Shown here in pieces: positions 41,698-53,047 of a DNA stretch of 64,000 bases. The stretch is from the NCBI GenBank assembly GCA_009829735.1, contig CM020618.1, forward strand, positions 42,236,878 to 42,300,877, in the 5' to 3' direction. Both the position numbers and the translations under genes were made by a program. Each line of letters begins with the position of its first letter. Position 1 is the first letter of the stretch. The notes under the pieces were generated by a model, which was given only the letters and a program-made list of their open reading frames with translations, was not told the DNA's origin and did no database searches. The DNA comes from Pyropia yezoensis. Taxonomy: Eukaryota > Rhodophyta > Bangiophyceae > Bangiales > Bangiaceae.

Positions 41698-44440
41698 GCA
41701 GCGCCGTCGAGTGGAGCAGATGCTGGGAGGGGGAAGAAAAAGAGGAGGAAGAGAAAAAAGAAAAGGTCGGTGCGCCTCAGTGGTATCGGCTACCAGCCCC
41801 CGGGTGGCCAGCCGCCGTCATTCGACACGGCTCTTGGGTGGCAACCGCCGCCAGGGGTGGTGGTGGGGGGGGGGGGGCGGTGCCGGGGGGGGTGGGGGTG
41901 GTGTGGTGCGGTGGCGTGCCGCGGCTGTCAAGGCCGGGGCCTATTTGGGGGGGGAGAGAGCCGTCGCGGAAGAGGTCAGTGGGGGGGGTGGGTGGTGGGG
42001 GGGGGGGGGGAAGGCCGTGGGGGGGCACCCGCGATCCTCCCGTGCCCCTTCTGTCCTTCTCTGGCCTCGCCGTCGTCGCGGCCAAGATCCCGCCGCGGTG
42101 GGGCGGGCAGCCAAGATCCCCAGCCGCCTGCGCGCCGCCGCTGTGACAGGGACAGTGTGGCAGCTGGGGGGGTGCCAGTGGGGAAGGGCCCCCCGCGGTG
42201 GAGCGTGGCCGCGCCACTGCCTGTCTGGCGGTAAGACAAAGCGTCTATGGATTTTCCCCAGGCGCGCGCCGTCGGGCCGGCGGCGGGGGGGGGTGGGTGG
42301 GGGGGGGTGGTGGTTGGCTACACCTGCACCCCACTTTGAAACAGGCGGTGCCAATTAAATATTACGTTTTCTTTGGAAATGTACCCCCCCCACGTGATGG
42401 TGGCATCATCCATTTCGCTCCAACGCAGGCAGATTCTGGAACGAGGCACGAGGCCGGGGGACTGGCCGTTCCGCCGTGGCAGCGTCTCTCCCAGGCCGGG
42501 AGCAAAGTATGTACCCGAATCGGCGCTCCTCCGGTATGGTTGCAGACTTGCACGTCGCGTGCGCGGAATCCCGTGAGCGTTTATGGTCACGTAGAGCACG
42601 CGGCGGTTGGGCACTACGGGCCGGGGCACGTTTTATGCAGTGCTTTGCTTTGTTCCGCTCGGAGCTGTATTTTTCGTCTGTTCCGCTCAGTGCTGGTCAG
42701 TCACTGACATGATACGTGCTTCTTTGCTCACGCTGTATGCTTCATTCATGTACTCGCTGCGGATGGTGCGGCGTGAGTGCTAGATGGCTCTTCGTATGGG
42801 GGATGGTCGTCCGCCGGTGGTGGGCAATGACACGACACACGCAGCGCCCGTAGGACGTTGGACGACGTGTAGGATATGGCGATGACAGGGGAATGACCAC
42901 GTCGGCGACGACGTCGTCGGCTGTGCACAGTCGTGCTCCGTAGGTGCTCCGGAGCCGCTTTTGGGAGGTAGAAATAAAACGAATGATTCATCACCTTTGA
43001 ACCCGTACCTCGCAATCATGCATGCTAGACGATACCTGAGAAACACCGCGCACGAAACATCTGTTGGGTGTTGTCTGTCCCACACCATGTGACCATTGTG
43101 CATGCAGTTCAACGGATCATACAAGCAACGAGACCCCATCCCCACACAGCGAACACTGCGATGCGAATATGTGTTCGTGCTTTCATAATCTATATCTCGA
43201 GCAACTATCACGAAAGAACACCGTCCCGACTGCGCCCTGTGTACTCGTCGGAGACGTATTCAGTCAACCCGTCCCATAAATGTGGGGTGCTGTGTACTCG
43301 GGGTGCCGCTGGTTCGCCCCGCCCATCCTGATCCCCCCGTCGGCCGCCGCCGCCAGCACCCACCCCCACCCCCCCCCCCCCCCCCCCTTCCCTCTCTCTT
43401 TCTCTGTGGCCGACGATGCGCGACGGGCCGTTCCCCCCCTCCCGCGATCCCCCCCCCCCTCGGATGCGGGGGGGTGCTCCCGATGAGGGTCCCCCCCCCC
43501 CCCTGATCCGCGGCGCGCACGCGGGCGCACGCTCCCGAGAGCGGGGGGAATTCAGTGCAGTGCAGTGTAGCGGGGAAGGGTGGGGGGGGGGCTCGAGGGC
43601 CCGACTAGGGGGGGGGGGGGGGGGAGGGGGGGGGAGGCGACGAGCAGCCGCGCGGGCCTGCGCAACGGGGGCGGCTGCCCCCCCTTTGTCCAGACACGGA
43701 CGCGCGCGTGCACGGTGGGATCTGGGTGGGGGTGCGGGTGGGAATGGGGGTGGGGGGGTGGGGGCGGGGGGGGGTGGAAGACTGCAGATGCGCACGCGTG
43801 CGACTGGTGGCCACTGGGTGGTGGCAGTGGCAGTGGCGCCAAGAAGGCGGGGGGGGGGGGGGGGGGGAGGGGGGGGTGGAGGCATGCGTCTACTCGATAG
43901 GGGCAGTGGTATTTTAACTAGGGGAAGACGGGGGGGGGGGGGGGCGGCAGGCAGTGGGCAGCAGCGCCAGTGGGACTGCCAGTGCCGTGCCAGCGACAGC
44001 CCGCGACGCTGGCAGTGCTGCCGGGGGGGGGGGGGGGGGGGGGGGGGGGAGCAAGGCGGCCAGTCGGCCGGGGCGCGTCTGCTGGGGATGAGCTGGCACG
44101 GGTCTGGGAGAGAATCGCAGGGTAGGAAAGGAGAGACGTTTCAGGGGCGGAGCTGGGGTGGAGGTCCGCGTGGGGTGGTAGGCGAGGGGAAGGAGAGAGG
44201 GGGCCGCTCGGTCCCTGTGGTCTCCCCTCCATTCCCCCACTGGCCGTTGGTGGTGGTGGGGCGCGGGTGGGTCACCGGTGGCAGTGTTTTTTTTTTGTTG
44301 TCGCCCATCCCACATACCCCCCCACCCCATACACCCCCCCCCTCCCTCCTGACCTCTGTCCGTCCATAGACATCACCCCCCATCCCGTTGCCCCAACGGG
44401 GCGACGACACGGTGCCGGCCAGCGGAAGAGCCGCGGTCGA
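41698..44440. other. GC-rich spacer with many G runs; no gene supported
   Basis: G runs of 10 to 30 bases near 41865, 42000, 43610, 43850, 43930 and 44025-44050. Between about 42350 and 43280 the sequence is closer to balanced composition but still has no recognisable gene. Confidence 0.4.
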
Positions 44441-45658
44441 CGTTGTGGTATGTATGTAGATACATAGAGCGCGCCTAGGGGTGGGTGGGCGGGGGGGGGG
44501 TGGAGAGGAGAGGCAGCGGCCGGCCGACTGGGGGTGCGGTAGGCAAATAGTTAAGGGCTGTAGCGAAAGGGGGTGTGTGGTCTGGGATCTCGGCCGGGGT
44601 GGGGGCAGGATCGTCTCACACGTCTGCAGCCTAAAAAGTCCAAGGCTTTTGTCGGAGTCTTATCCAGCCATTTTATATGAAACGCCGCCCATACTATCGC
44701 ATAGGTCGTCAAGTGTGAATCCGTGCCTGACGGGGCTAACAACCTGCAACAGCGAATCCCAACGCAATATGCATGATCTTCAGAACATTGCATCCAAAAC
44801 GGTCCAAATATGCGTCAAATCTGGTGTGTATGCTCCATGCGGTGGTTCGTGGCCTCAGACAGCAACACTGGATTTCCAAGCACCTTCCTGCCGGATTAGG
44901 CCGAGTTACCTCAATCAATGTAACTTCATCCACATTGGAAGTCAAGAATGGGGCTTGGTCTTGGTCATCCCCCATTCTTTTTGAGAATGGGCGCTGACCA
45001 AGACCATTCCCCATCTGCGAACCCGATTTGGGCCGTTCTGGGAGCACATGTAGCCCATGTCACGGCAATTTTTCCAATGCCATTCCAGGTGTACTCGATC
45101 GCATCTGCGACGCTGGACGATCGCTGCTCGAACGACGACTCAGCACCCCCCCCCACCTCGGACTGTGGCACTTCGGGACAGATGTTCTACCGTCTTTCCC
45201 GGCTCGCCTAGCACCCCTTGCTTTGGGTTCGGTACACTGTCTGCCGCGTCCGGTCGCCGGTCGAGAATATCACGCGATCATTTCGACAGTCCCAATGGGC
45301 ACGCGGTCTGGGAGGGGGTCAGCATGCTGTCGTACTGTCGCAGCCGGGCACCTCCCTGGCGGCGCCACTGGCGGGCCCCGCACGGCCCGCACTGCTGGCG
45401 CTGTGTGAATGGGGGAGCGAACGCCAGGTGGGGAGGTTCTTTGGCTCCCATTGGCTGGGCAGTGACAGGTGGGGCTAGTGGGCCCGGGGGCGGCTGCACA
45501 CAGGCTCCCCTGTCATGTTGCCTTACCAGGTTGTGGCGGTTGCGGGCCAGTCTCCGTCGTCGTCGCCCCCCGTCGCCCCCCGCCGTCGTCGAGACCATCC
45601 TCGTCGCCACCACCCCCGCGGCACTGCGGGCCACCACCGACGCCCGTGGCCCGACCCA
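44441..45658. other. Lower-GC spacer left of the Harbinger transposase
   Basis: Holds a small palindrome TATGTA-N6-TACATA (about 44448-44465) and the long hairpin 44948-45014. No gene supported. Confidence 0.4.
44948..45014. repeat. 67-nt near-perfect hairpin
   Basis: Outer arms of 20 nt pair at 18 positions (ATGGGGCTTGGTCTTGGTCA with TGACCAAGACCATTCCCCAT). An inner stem CCCATTCT/AGAATGGG closes a 5-nt loop TTTTG. It may be a MITE remnant or small-RNA precursor. Confidence 0.7.
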
Positions 45659-47137
45659 ATGAACCCTCACGACCTCGCGCTGGACCAAGATGTTGGTGCA
45701 CTGCTGTGGGACCAGGAAGATCTGGAAGCTGCTTCTGCTGTTGCCGCACACCTGGCGGTCATGCGCCGCTTTCGGCGGCGGGCGCGCGCGTCCCGTCGCG
45801 CCCGCCGGCGTCGTTTCCGGGGGTCGCCCCGAGGTCGCGGGGCTAACAAGCAGCGTGACTTTGCCCTGGGTGTTCACCTCATCTTGAAGGACTATTTTGG
45901 TCTGAGCGGGGCACCGCCGGTGTACTCGGAGAGTGACTTTGAGCGTCGTTTTTGTGTTCCCCGGCAGCTGTTTGTGCGGATCTACCGCGCGCTGTGCGAG
46001 CGGCCGTGGTGGAAGCAGTCCTTGAATGCCACAGGTTTCCTGCAGTCCCATCCGCTCCAGAAGCTGGTCGGCGCTTTTCGTGTGCTGGCCCACGGGGAAG
46101 CAACGTACCGTGCAGACGAGTACGGCCGCGTATCCGTCTCAACCAATGAACTTACTGTGAAGCGCCTGTTGACCTTTCTGAAGGATGAGTTTGGATCTAT
46201 TTACCTGCACCCCCCCAACAATGCAGAGCTAGCGATCATATTGCGACGTAACGCGGCCAGGGGGATGCCGGGATGTACCGGGTCGCTGGACTGTTCTCAA
46301 TGGGAGTGGAAGAACTGCCCCAAGGGTCAGGCGGGCCTAAACCAGAACAGGAAGGGGCGGCGCGCGGTGGTGCTGGAGACGGTTTGTCACGAGGACCTGT
46401 ACGTCTGGCACCTCTTTGTGGGCTGCCCGGGAAGCATGAACGACCTGAACGTGATGCAGCAGTCGCCGCTCTACCACGCCGTCACTGCTGGGGACTGGCC
46501 TCCCCGCAATAAGCCCTTTACGGTCAACGGCAAAACGCGCACGCTGCTTTACTATCTGGTTGACGGCATCTACCCCAGCTACGCTTTCTTTATTGCATCG
46601 TACAGCAACGCAAACATTGAGAAGCGGAAGACGCTCAACCGGCTGCAGGAGGCGTTGCGGAAGGACGTAGAGCGGCTCTACGGCGTTTTGACAGCCCGCT
46701 TCCACATCGCCGTGCACCCAGCGCGCTACGCACGGGTGACTACAATCTTCGCAGCGGCGAAGGAAGTGGCCATCTTGCACAGCACAGTAACAGAGCAACC
46801 CAGGGGGGGTTATCTTGGCCAGCAGCGGCGGGAACTGGCCGCGGCTGCCGCAGGATACGTGGGGGGAGTTGACGGGGAGCTTGGAGCTGTGGACGCTGCC
46901 GCCGGGACTGGCGCACCTGGCGACGGGGGGGGCGGCCGGCCAGCTTGGGGCATCGTCGCCGGGGACCACGAGCCGCCCATTGTGCAGCCGATCGGCCAAG
47001 CTGCCCCAATCGCTTTTGTACGGGCGATGCACGCGTGGAGAGAGGTGCGCTGTACGCGCGAGCACGAGGCACTGCGGGACGACCTCGCTGAGCATATCTT
47101 CGCCGAGCGCCGGGCTCTCTTGAAGCAGTACCTGTGA
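45659..47137 (+). CDS. PIF/Harbinger transposase (DDE nuclease, plant-type)
   Basis: 492 residues from ATG at 45659 (MNPHDLALDQDVG); the frame is open from 45515 but the extra part is low-complexity. An Arg-rich stretch (residues ~35-65) is followed by the N-terminal helical domain (FERRFCVPRQLFVRIYRAL). The nuclease core reads GCTGSLDCSQWEWKNCPKG (first Asp), FVGCPGSMNDLNVMQQSPL (second), YYLVDGIYPSYAFF and EALRKDVERLYGVLTARF (Glu). These are the diagnostic blocks of PIF/Harbinger and the plant transposon protein family. All catalytic residues are present and no stop interrupts the frame. It faces a DNA-binding-type ORF on the other strand, the usual Harbinger two-gene layout. Confidence 0.92.
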   Translation: MNPHDLALDQDVGALLWDQEDLEAASAVAAHLAVMRRFRRRARASRRARRRRFRGSPRGRGANKQRDFALGVHLILKDYFGLSGAPPVYSESDFERRFCVPRQLFVRIYRALCERPWWKQSLNATGFLQSHPLQKLVGAFRVLAHGEATYRADEYGRVSVSTNELTVKRLLTFLKDEFGSIYLHPPNNAELAIILRRNAARGMPGCTGSLDCSQWEWKNCPKGQAGLNQNRKGRRAVVLETVCHEDLYVWHLFVGCPGSMNDLNVMQQSPLYHAVTAGDWPPRNKPFTVNGKTRTLLYYLVDGIYPSYAFFIASYSNANIEKRKTLNRLQEALRKDVERLYGVLTARFHIAVHPARYARVTTIFAAAKEVAILHSTVTEQPRGGYLGQQRRELAAAAAGYVGGVDGELGAVDAAAGTGAPGDGGGGRPAWGIVAGDHEPPIVQPIGQAAPIAFVRAMHAWREVRCTREHEALRDDLAEHIFAERRALLKQYL

Positions 47138-47423
47138 GGGACCTGTCGCTACTTGGCATCATGTACATGGCATTAAAAGGTTTTTTTTTCCCCCGTTCAG
47201 CAGGTTTTTTTTTTTCCTTGGACTTTTTTTGTCTTGGCGGCCATATATATGAGCGGCCAGCGCGCAAGAGACCAGGTAGAGGAGTGAAGAGAGCCTGTCT
47301 TTGACAGTGGACACCACACGCGCAGCATACCGGGCAGCGTGTGAGCAGGTGAGACCTCAGGGGTATGAGCACAGTGGGAGAGAGCCAGAGCCGCGGACAG
47401 GGGCGCCACCGTAGCGTTGCCTG
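47138..47423. other. Spacer between convergent Harbinger genes with T runs
   Basis: Three T runs (about 47180-47230) follow the transposase stop. Mirrored A runs at 47824 and 47858 lie inside or near the other gene's 3' region. They may mark 3' ends of the two transcripts. Confidence 0.4.
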
Positions 47424-49173
47424 CTAGGTGACACGGAGTGTGGTGACCCCCAACAAAGCAGAAACGCCGCCAACACCCGAAACGCCACGCTGTCGGGGAG
47501 GGTGGGGGGGCACGGCCGCCGGCGGGGAGGCGGCCGCCCCCCAAAAAAGCACCAATGCCGCCAACAGCAGCAACGCCGCTGCCGTCCGTGGGAGGGATGG
47601 CGCCGCCTGCGGGTAGAAGGTGGCGCCATCGGCGCCGGCGAGGTTTCGCTGATCGGAATCGGGGGGCGCCGCCGCCGCAAGGCAGGCGGGCTGCCCCCCC
47701 AAAACACGCCGCCCCGTTGGAGGTGGCAGCGTCCGGGGCGGCCGGCCGCGTGTCTGGGGGCGCCGAAGCCTTTGCAGGTTGGTTGCAGACAAGGCACTTT
47801 GTGCACAAGGAGAGAGGTGTAGGAAAAAAAAAAACGCACCCTGCCCAACGGGTTCGAAAAAAAAAATCCTTCGATAAAAGCATCTACAATCACCCACAGC
47901 ATATGCACAAACTAAAAACAAAGCGGCGTCATCAGACTCACTGCTCGACTGGTCGCTAAGGCGAGGGGTCCTCGCTCGGCCGCTGCGGAAAGACAGGCCA
48001 CTGTCGTAGGATTCCCCTACCACGAGGGCCAAAGTAGTACGCAGCGACCGGCTAGCCACCTGGGAAGCAGCCAAGGCCTTTGACAGTTGGGCCTTGGCGG
48101 CACGAGAAAGGGGTCCACTCTTGCCAGCCCACCCACATACAGGAGTGGGACTGGCGTTGTCGTCGGCCGGCCCGCGCGAGGCAGCATCGGGAGTTGTAGC
48201 GTCGGCAGTTGCGGCACCCTGCTCGGTGGAAATCGGGGACGGGACCTCGGGCTGCGGACCGGGCGCCACAGCAGGCGGTGCCGGCGAGGGCGCCACAGTC
48301 AACGGAGCCGCGGGGCGCGGAGGTGGCGAGCGCTCCATCTGCGACTCCGCGTCGTCATCATCGATCACCTCGTACACGGCGGAGACCCCTGTGGCTTTGT
48401 AGCCCGCCACAGCGGCAGTCAGGTCGGCAGGGGTCCAGGATGTCGCGTGCGGGGGGCCAACAGGGACGCCTGCAGCCTCCAGCATCTGCCGCGCGTTCGT
48501 GCGCATGAATACCTTCGCCTCCTTGGTGTCGCGCATGCCCGGCTTGTTGAAAAGGATGATGGCAGACCGCTCGGCGGATGCAGCAGCAATGGCGTTCAGT
48601 GCATCCGTGCTTGCGCGCACCTCGCGCGCTGCAGCCAGGTCCTCCTTCCGTCCCCGCTTTGCCGCCTTGCTTCCAGTGGTGCGGGGGTCAAGCTTGCGGC
48701 CGGGGCCCCCCACTTGGCCGGTCGTGCGGAGGCCCTTCGTCGGGTCGCCCATATGGTAGTACTTGCGATTCACCCCAGCGTCCGTCTTGGCTTCCTCCTG
48801 GCGCGCCTAGTGATCGCGGATGGACTCGTTATTATCCACGCTCTTGCTCTGGGCCAGCGCTCCCTGGATGAAGGCCTCCTCGGACGGGTTGCCGGTCAGC
48901 TTCAGCCGCTGCACGGCCAGGAACGATGACGTAAACGCACTCGTCCCCTTCTTCACCTTGTCCCATGTATTTGTCAGCCCTCTCACCGTCCGCTTGCTCG
49001 TCTGCGGCAGCGCGCCACGGGCGCGCATCAGGTCCAGGTACTCCTTCCGCACGCCGTCATAAAAGTCGGCTCCCTTCTGGTCCGTCGCCACAATGTTGTC
49101 CCGCGTCTTCTCCAGCCAGGCCTGGCACACGCAGGTCAGCTTCACCTCGGAGCAGCCCAGCCCCTAGCCCATG
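47424..49173 (-). pseudogene. Harbinger partner protein (NAM-associated/Myb-like), two in-frame TAGs
   Basis: From ATG at 49173 the frame reads MG-TAG-GLGCSEVKLTCVCQAWLEKT, then DNIVATDQKGADFYDGVRKEY, TSKRTVRGLTNTWDKVKKG, SGNPSEEAFIQGALAQSKS-type helix, DNNESIRDH, TAG (48809-48807), ARQEEAK..., and continues to 47424. The block CxAWL-x5-IV-x-TDQKG-x2-F and the later NxW segment are typical of the SANT/NAM-associated proteins that accompany plant-type Harbinger transposases. They bind the transposon ends. Both stops can arise from a CAG codon by one C-to-T change. The last ~130 codons are Pro/Ala-rich and may be out of frame. Confidence 0.6.
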
Positions 49174-49419
49174 GTGACGGTAGCTCTGTTAGCGAAGCGG
49201 TGGGGCTTGAGCCTTATAGTGGGCGCGGTAGGCGTGGCGTGGCAGAGGGCTTCGAGAGGAGGCGCCTGGCGGGCCGGCTTGGTCGTCGTGGTAGGGAGGC
49301 CGCGGGGGCGGGGGCGGGGGCGGGGGCGGTAGGGGCGGGAGCGGCGGGACCCGCCGGTCGAAGTAGCGCGGCGGGCGCTCTTTGTCGTAGGGAAGGGAGG
49401 GCGGGGGACGGGACGCTGC

Positions 49420-49863
49420 TCAGTGGTCGCCGCGGTCCTCGTTGCCCGCGTCGTTGCGTCGGGTCGCTCGGTAGTCGTCACGTCCATCAGTGGGGAAGAC
49501 GGGGGTACGGGGGCGTGGCGGCTCGTCGGGGTGGTTGCAAGGAGGGCAGGGGAAGTCGGTGCGTCGGTACCACTCGTCCTTGCCGTTGTGGCGGTTAGTG
49601 GGGGTGCCGGCGTCCCAGCTACGGCCTCGGCCGCCATAAAAAGGCGGCGGGGGCACGAAGGTCCAGCCGGGAGGGGGCGCGGCCGCCCACGGGCAAGGGC
49701 ACGTCCAGTGGCAGAGCGAAGAGGGCGGCGTCGACAGCGACGGCGCCCAGTCGGCGTACGGCTGCTGCAGCTGCTGCTGCTCCCAGGAGGTGCCGCGGGG
49801 ACGCGGCGGCCCCGCCGGGCCGCCACGGCGACAATCGCCGCGGCCATTGCAGAAGCCATGCAT
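49420..49863 (-). pseudogene. Proline-rich coding remnant next to the Harbinger partner gene
   Basis: 147 codons from ATG at 49863 (MHGFCNGRGDCRRGG) to TGA. The text after the TGA still reads like protein (PSLPYDKERPPRYFDRRVPP) until about 49195. Rich in Pro, Trp, Tyr and Asp, like a disordered N-terminal domain. Perhaps an exon or separated N-terminus of the partner gene; unproven. Confidence 0.3.
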
Positions 49864-50219
49864 GGCGGGCAGGAGCGGGTGGCGGGTAGAGAGGGCTGGG
49901 CGAGCCGCGCGTGGCGCGGTGGCGGTTGCGGGCGGGAGGGTCGGGTGGAGCTGGGCACGGCCGCCGTGCACGGTGGCGGCGGTGGAAAAGCGCGGGCGCG
50001 GCGGCGCCGTTTCCACGGGCGGGAGAGTAGGCTCCGTCCCACGGGAAGAAAGCGCCACGGGGCCCCGTGCGCGCATCCACCCCCCTCCCCCCGATCCACC
50101 CCTCTTAGTGCGCCCCCCGATCCCAACACCCCCACACGCCCGCGCACACCCACCAGCCCCCGCCCACGAACGCCCGCCGGCCGCCGCCTACGCACACCCC
50201 GCGCACGCGCTGGAGAAGG

Positions 50220-51950
50220 TGCCCCGCACAGATTTTGGTTGCGGCCCCCACGGGGCACCCCGCCCACTGTGTGTGCCTGGAGGGCGGTGTGTGGGGGGGG
50301 GGAGGCAGCCTTGCAGACTTTGCGGTTGGGGGTTTGGGCGCCGACGGGGCACCTCGCCCACGGCGTCTGCGTGGAGGGCGGTGGGGGGGGGAAGCTCGGG
50401 AGCCCGGTAGAATTTCAGGTTGGGGTTTGGGCCACGGACGGGGCGCCCCGCCCGCCGGGTGTGCCTGAAGGCCCGTTTCGGGGCGCCCTGTACACTTCGC
50501 GGCTGGTGGTTGGGGCGCCGACGGGGCGCGCCGCCCATGGGGTGTGCCTGGAGGGCGGTGTGGGGGGGGGGGCGGAGCCCCGCAGCACTTGCGGTTGGGG
50601 GTTGGGGCGCCGACGGGGCGCCCCGCCCACGGGGTGTGCCTGGAGGGCGGTGTGGATTGGGGGCGGGAGCCCCGCAGCATTGCGGTTGGGGGTTGGGCCA
50701 CGGAGGGGTCGCCCCGCCCGCCGGGTGTGCCTGGAGGGCGGTGTGGGGGGGGGGGCGGGAGCCCCGCAGTATAGGAGGTTGGGGGTTGGGGCGCCGATGG
50801 GGGGCACGGCCCACCAGTTGCGGATGGAAAGCCGAGTTGGATGGGCCGGGGGGGGGAAGGGCCGGCTTTTGTGGTTGGGGGTCGGGTCGCCGACTGGGGG
50901 GCCCGCCCGCCGATTGCGGATGAGACGCCGAATTGGGAGAGAGCAGGAAGGCTCCCAGGTCTTCTGCTTGCGAGTTGGGGCGCCGACAGCGAGCCCCGCC
51001 CACATGATGCGGATGGAGGGTGATGGGGGGGGCGGGGCGAGACGGCCCACAGCTTATGTGTTTGCGGGTTGGCGCGCCAACAGGGCGCCTGGCCCGAATG
51101 TCGCGCCTGGAAGGCGGGATGGGAGGGGGGGGGAAGGCGCCCCACAGCTATTCCGGTGGGCGGTCATGGCACCGAAGAGGCAAGCAGCCTGCCAGGATTG
51201 CCTGGAAGGCGGTTGTTTTGGAGGGGTGTGAGGCAGCCCCGCAGCATTGGCGATTTTGTGAAGGGGCGCCGACAAGGCGACCCGCCCCCGGGTCGCGAAT
51301 GGAATGCGGCGTGTGGCGGGGACGGGGGAGCGCCAAAGCTATTCCTGTTGAAGTCGGGCGAAACCGGGAGCCCCGCGCGGGTGGGGGCTTCTGGAAGGCG
51401 CTGGTGGGGGCGCAGTGTGGGGCGCCGGACTGAAATCACAACTGTGATCAGCGTGTCCGACCGGCCGCAGCGCGCGCGCTGTGTCGCGTTGACAGCCGTG
51501 TGGAGGGGGTCGGGAGGCGCCTGGTGCGCATTGTGGGCACATCGACCGGGCGACCCGCTCGCGCAGGTGTGGCTAGACGGTGGAGTGGGGGTAGGGGGCA
51601 AGCCCAGCAGGGATTGCAATCCGTTTGGCGGATTCTGATTGGCCACCCCGCGCGACCATTGGCACTGGACGGGTGGTGAAGGGCGGGGAGGGAAAGGCCC
51701 GGAAGGTATCGTCCTGGAGATCGGGGAATCCGAATGGGCGCCGCGCCTACGTGCTGGCGACTCGGCGGCGGGCTGGAGGGGAGCCACAACGTGCGGGGCT
51801 CAGATTGGACCTCCCAGCGCCCAGCACATGGGGCTTCCGTCGGATAGTGCGGGGGGGTCGTGCGCCAACCAGGCAACACGGTTGGGATCGTGCCGCAGGA
51901 CCCATGCGGTTGTGGTGGTGGCGTCCGCCGGGGCGGCCGGCCCCAGTGGT
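50220..51950 (+). repeat. ~92-bp minisatellite, about 17-18 units, decaying to the right
   Basis: Each unit has the pattern GGTTGGGGCGCCGACGGGG, CGCCCGCC.., GGAGGGCGG, a G run, and GAGCCCCGCAGCATT. Units start near 50232, 50321, 50415, 50499, 50591, 50682, 50776 and so on. The best-conserved copies lie at 50500-50780; those after 51000 are increasingly diverged. Long frames across it are produced by the repeat itself. Confidence 0.8.
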
Positions 51951-53047
51951 GGCGGCCGACAGTGGGCTTGAGAGGAGAGGTTGAGGGACTCCCCCGCAGC
52001 AGGCAATGTAGGGACTTCCGTGACAGGCGGGAGCATGGGTGACACGCCTGCGCCAGACCCGACACAGGCAGCAAGAACCTAGCCCCCCCCCGCTTTGTGC
52101 GGGTGTATGACGGAGGCAAACAGTACAACCGGGCCGACAGCATTATGGCGACGCGCTGAGTGCGCCGGTCGGAAAGGGCCCTGACGAGATATGCCCACAA
52201 GAGCGCGTTCTGTGCAGTGATCGTCAAATAAATTGGTGTCTTTCAAGTCTATTTGACGCGTACGATCGCTCACGATCGACAAAATTTAGTCAACATGTCG
52301 CCCTTGATCGTGTCATAGTAGTTTACACAGGGGCTCCTTCAGTTGTGATCTGCGACGATCGCGCTCCAGCTCCGGACCGCGTGAGTTTTGTCAGTGTGAT
52401 CCCCCGAATAATCTGTTTTCTCGTTGGACTTGGTCCGACGTCGTCGAGCGACTACTCGACGGTTTCATGAACGGATTCAGCCTCTGGAGATGCCGCTCTA
52501 GACAAGTCCGTCTGAACTGGTTGGGGACACCTGATTACGGTTGGTCCTCCAGTCAGAAGCGGCCACGTGCGCTCATTTCAGCCTGAAATGAAACTTGCTT
52601 GCGGATGGTCCCGCTGTCGCTGGTCGTCCTCTAACGTCACCACTATCATCCGATGCGGCAGCGCGGTTCCAGGCGGTTCCAGCTGTTATGATTGTTGCTG
52701 ACAGCAATGCCACCTGGGCTCCATACTGGCAATTTCGTGACGGCGCTCCATCGTTGTGATGTGATGGAACGTGATGGGCCAATCGCACGGCTCCATCACT
52801 TTTCATCAGCCTCGCTCGCACATACCGGCCGCGCTGGTGAGTGACGCTGAATCCTCGCGCTGCGTTGTGTACTTGTTTTGTATTATGTGTCTTGCTGTCC
52901 GTGTGGGGTATGGAGGGCCGTGTGCGTGCATGTGGCAAGCGGCTCCGCGCCTACTTATACGCCTTCTCCCATCGAGTAGCGAGGAGGGAGTCGGAAGGAT
53001 AAGGCAAGTGGGACTCTTTTGATACACTGGTGCTTAGGTGCGCTCGG
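51951..53047. other. Lower-GC intergenic sequence
   Basis: From about 52230 the composition is close to balanced. No gene, RNA or repeat recognised. Confidence 0.35.

Noticed and set aside
40272-42358. Frames of 200-430 codons made of Pro, Gly and Arg
   Set aside because: Explained by homopolymers and the GGGT microsatellite.
49423-51231. 602-codon plus frame
   Set aside because: Mostly a reading of the 92-bp minisatellite; the unit is not a multiple of three, so there is no repeated peptide under selection.
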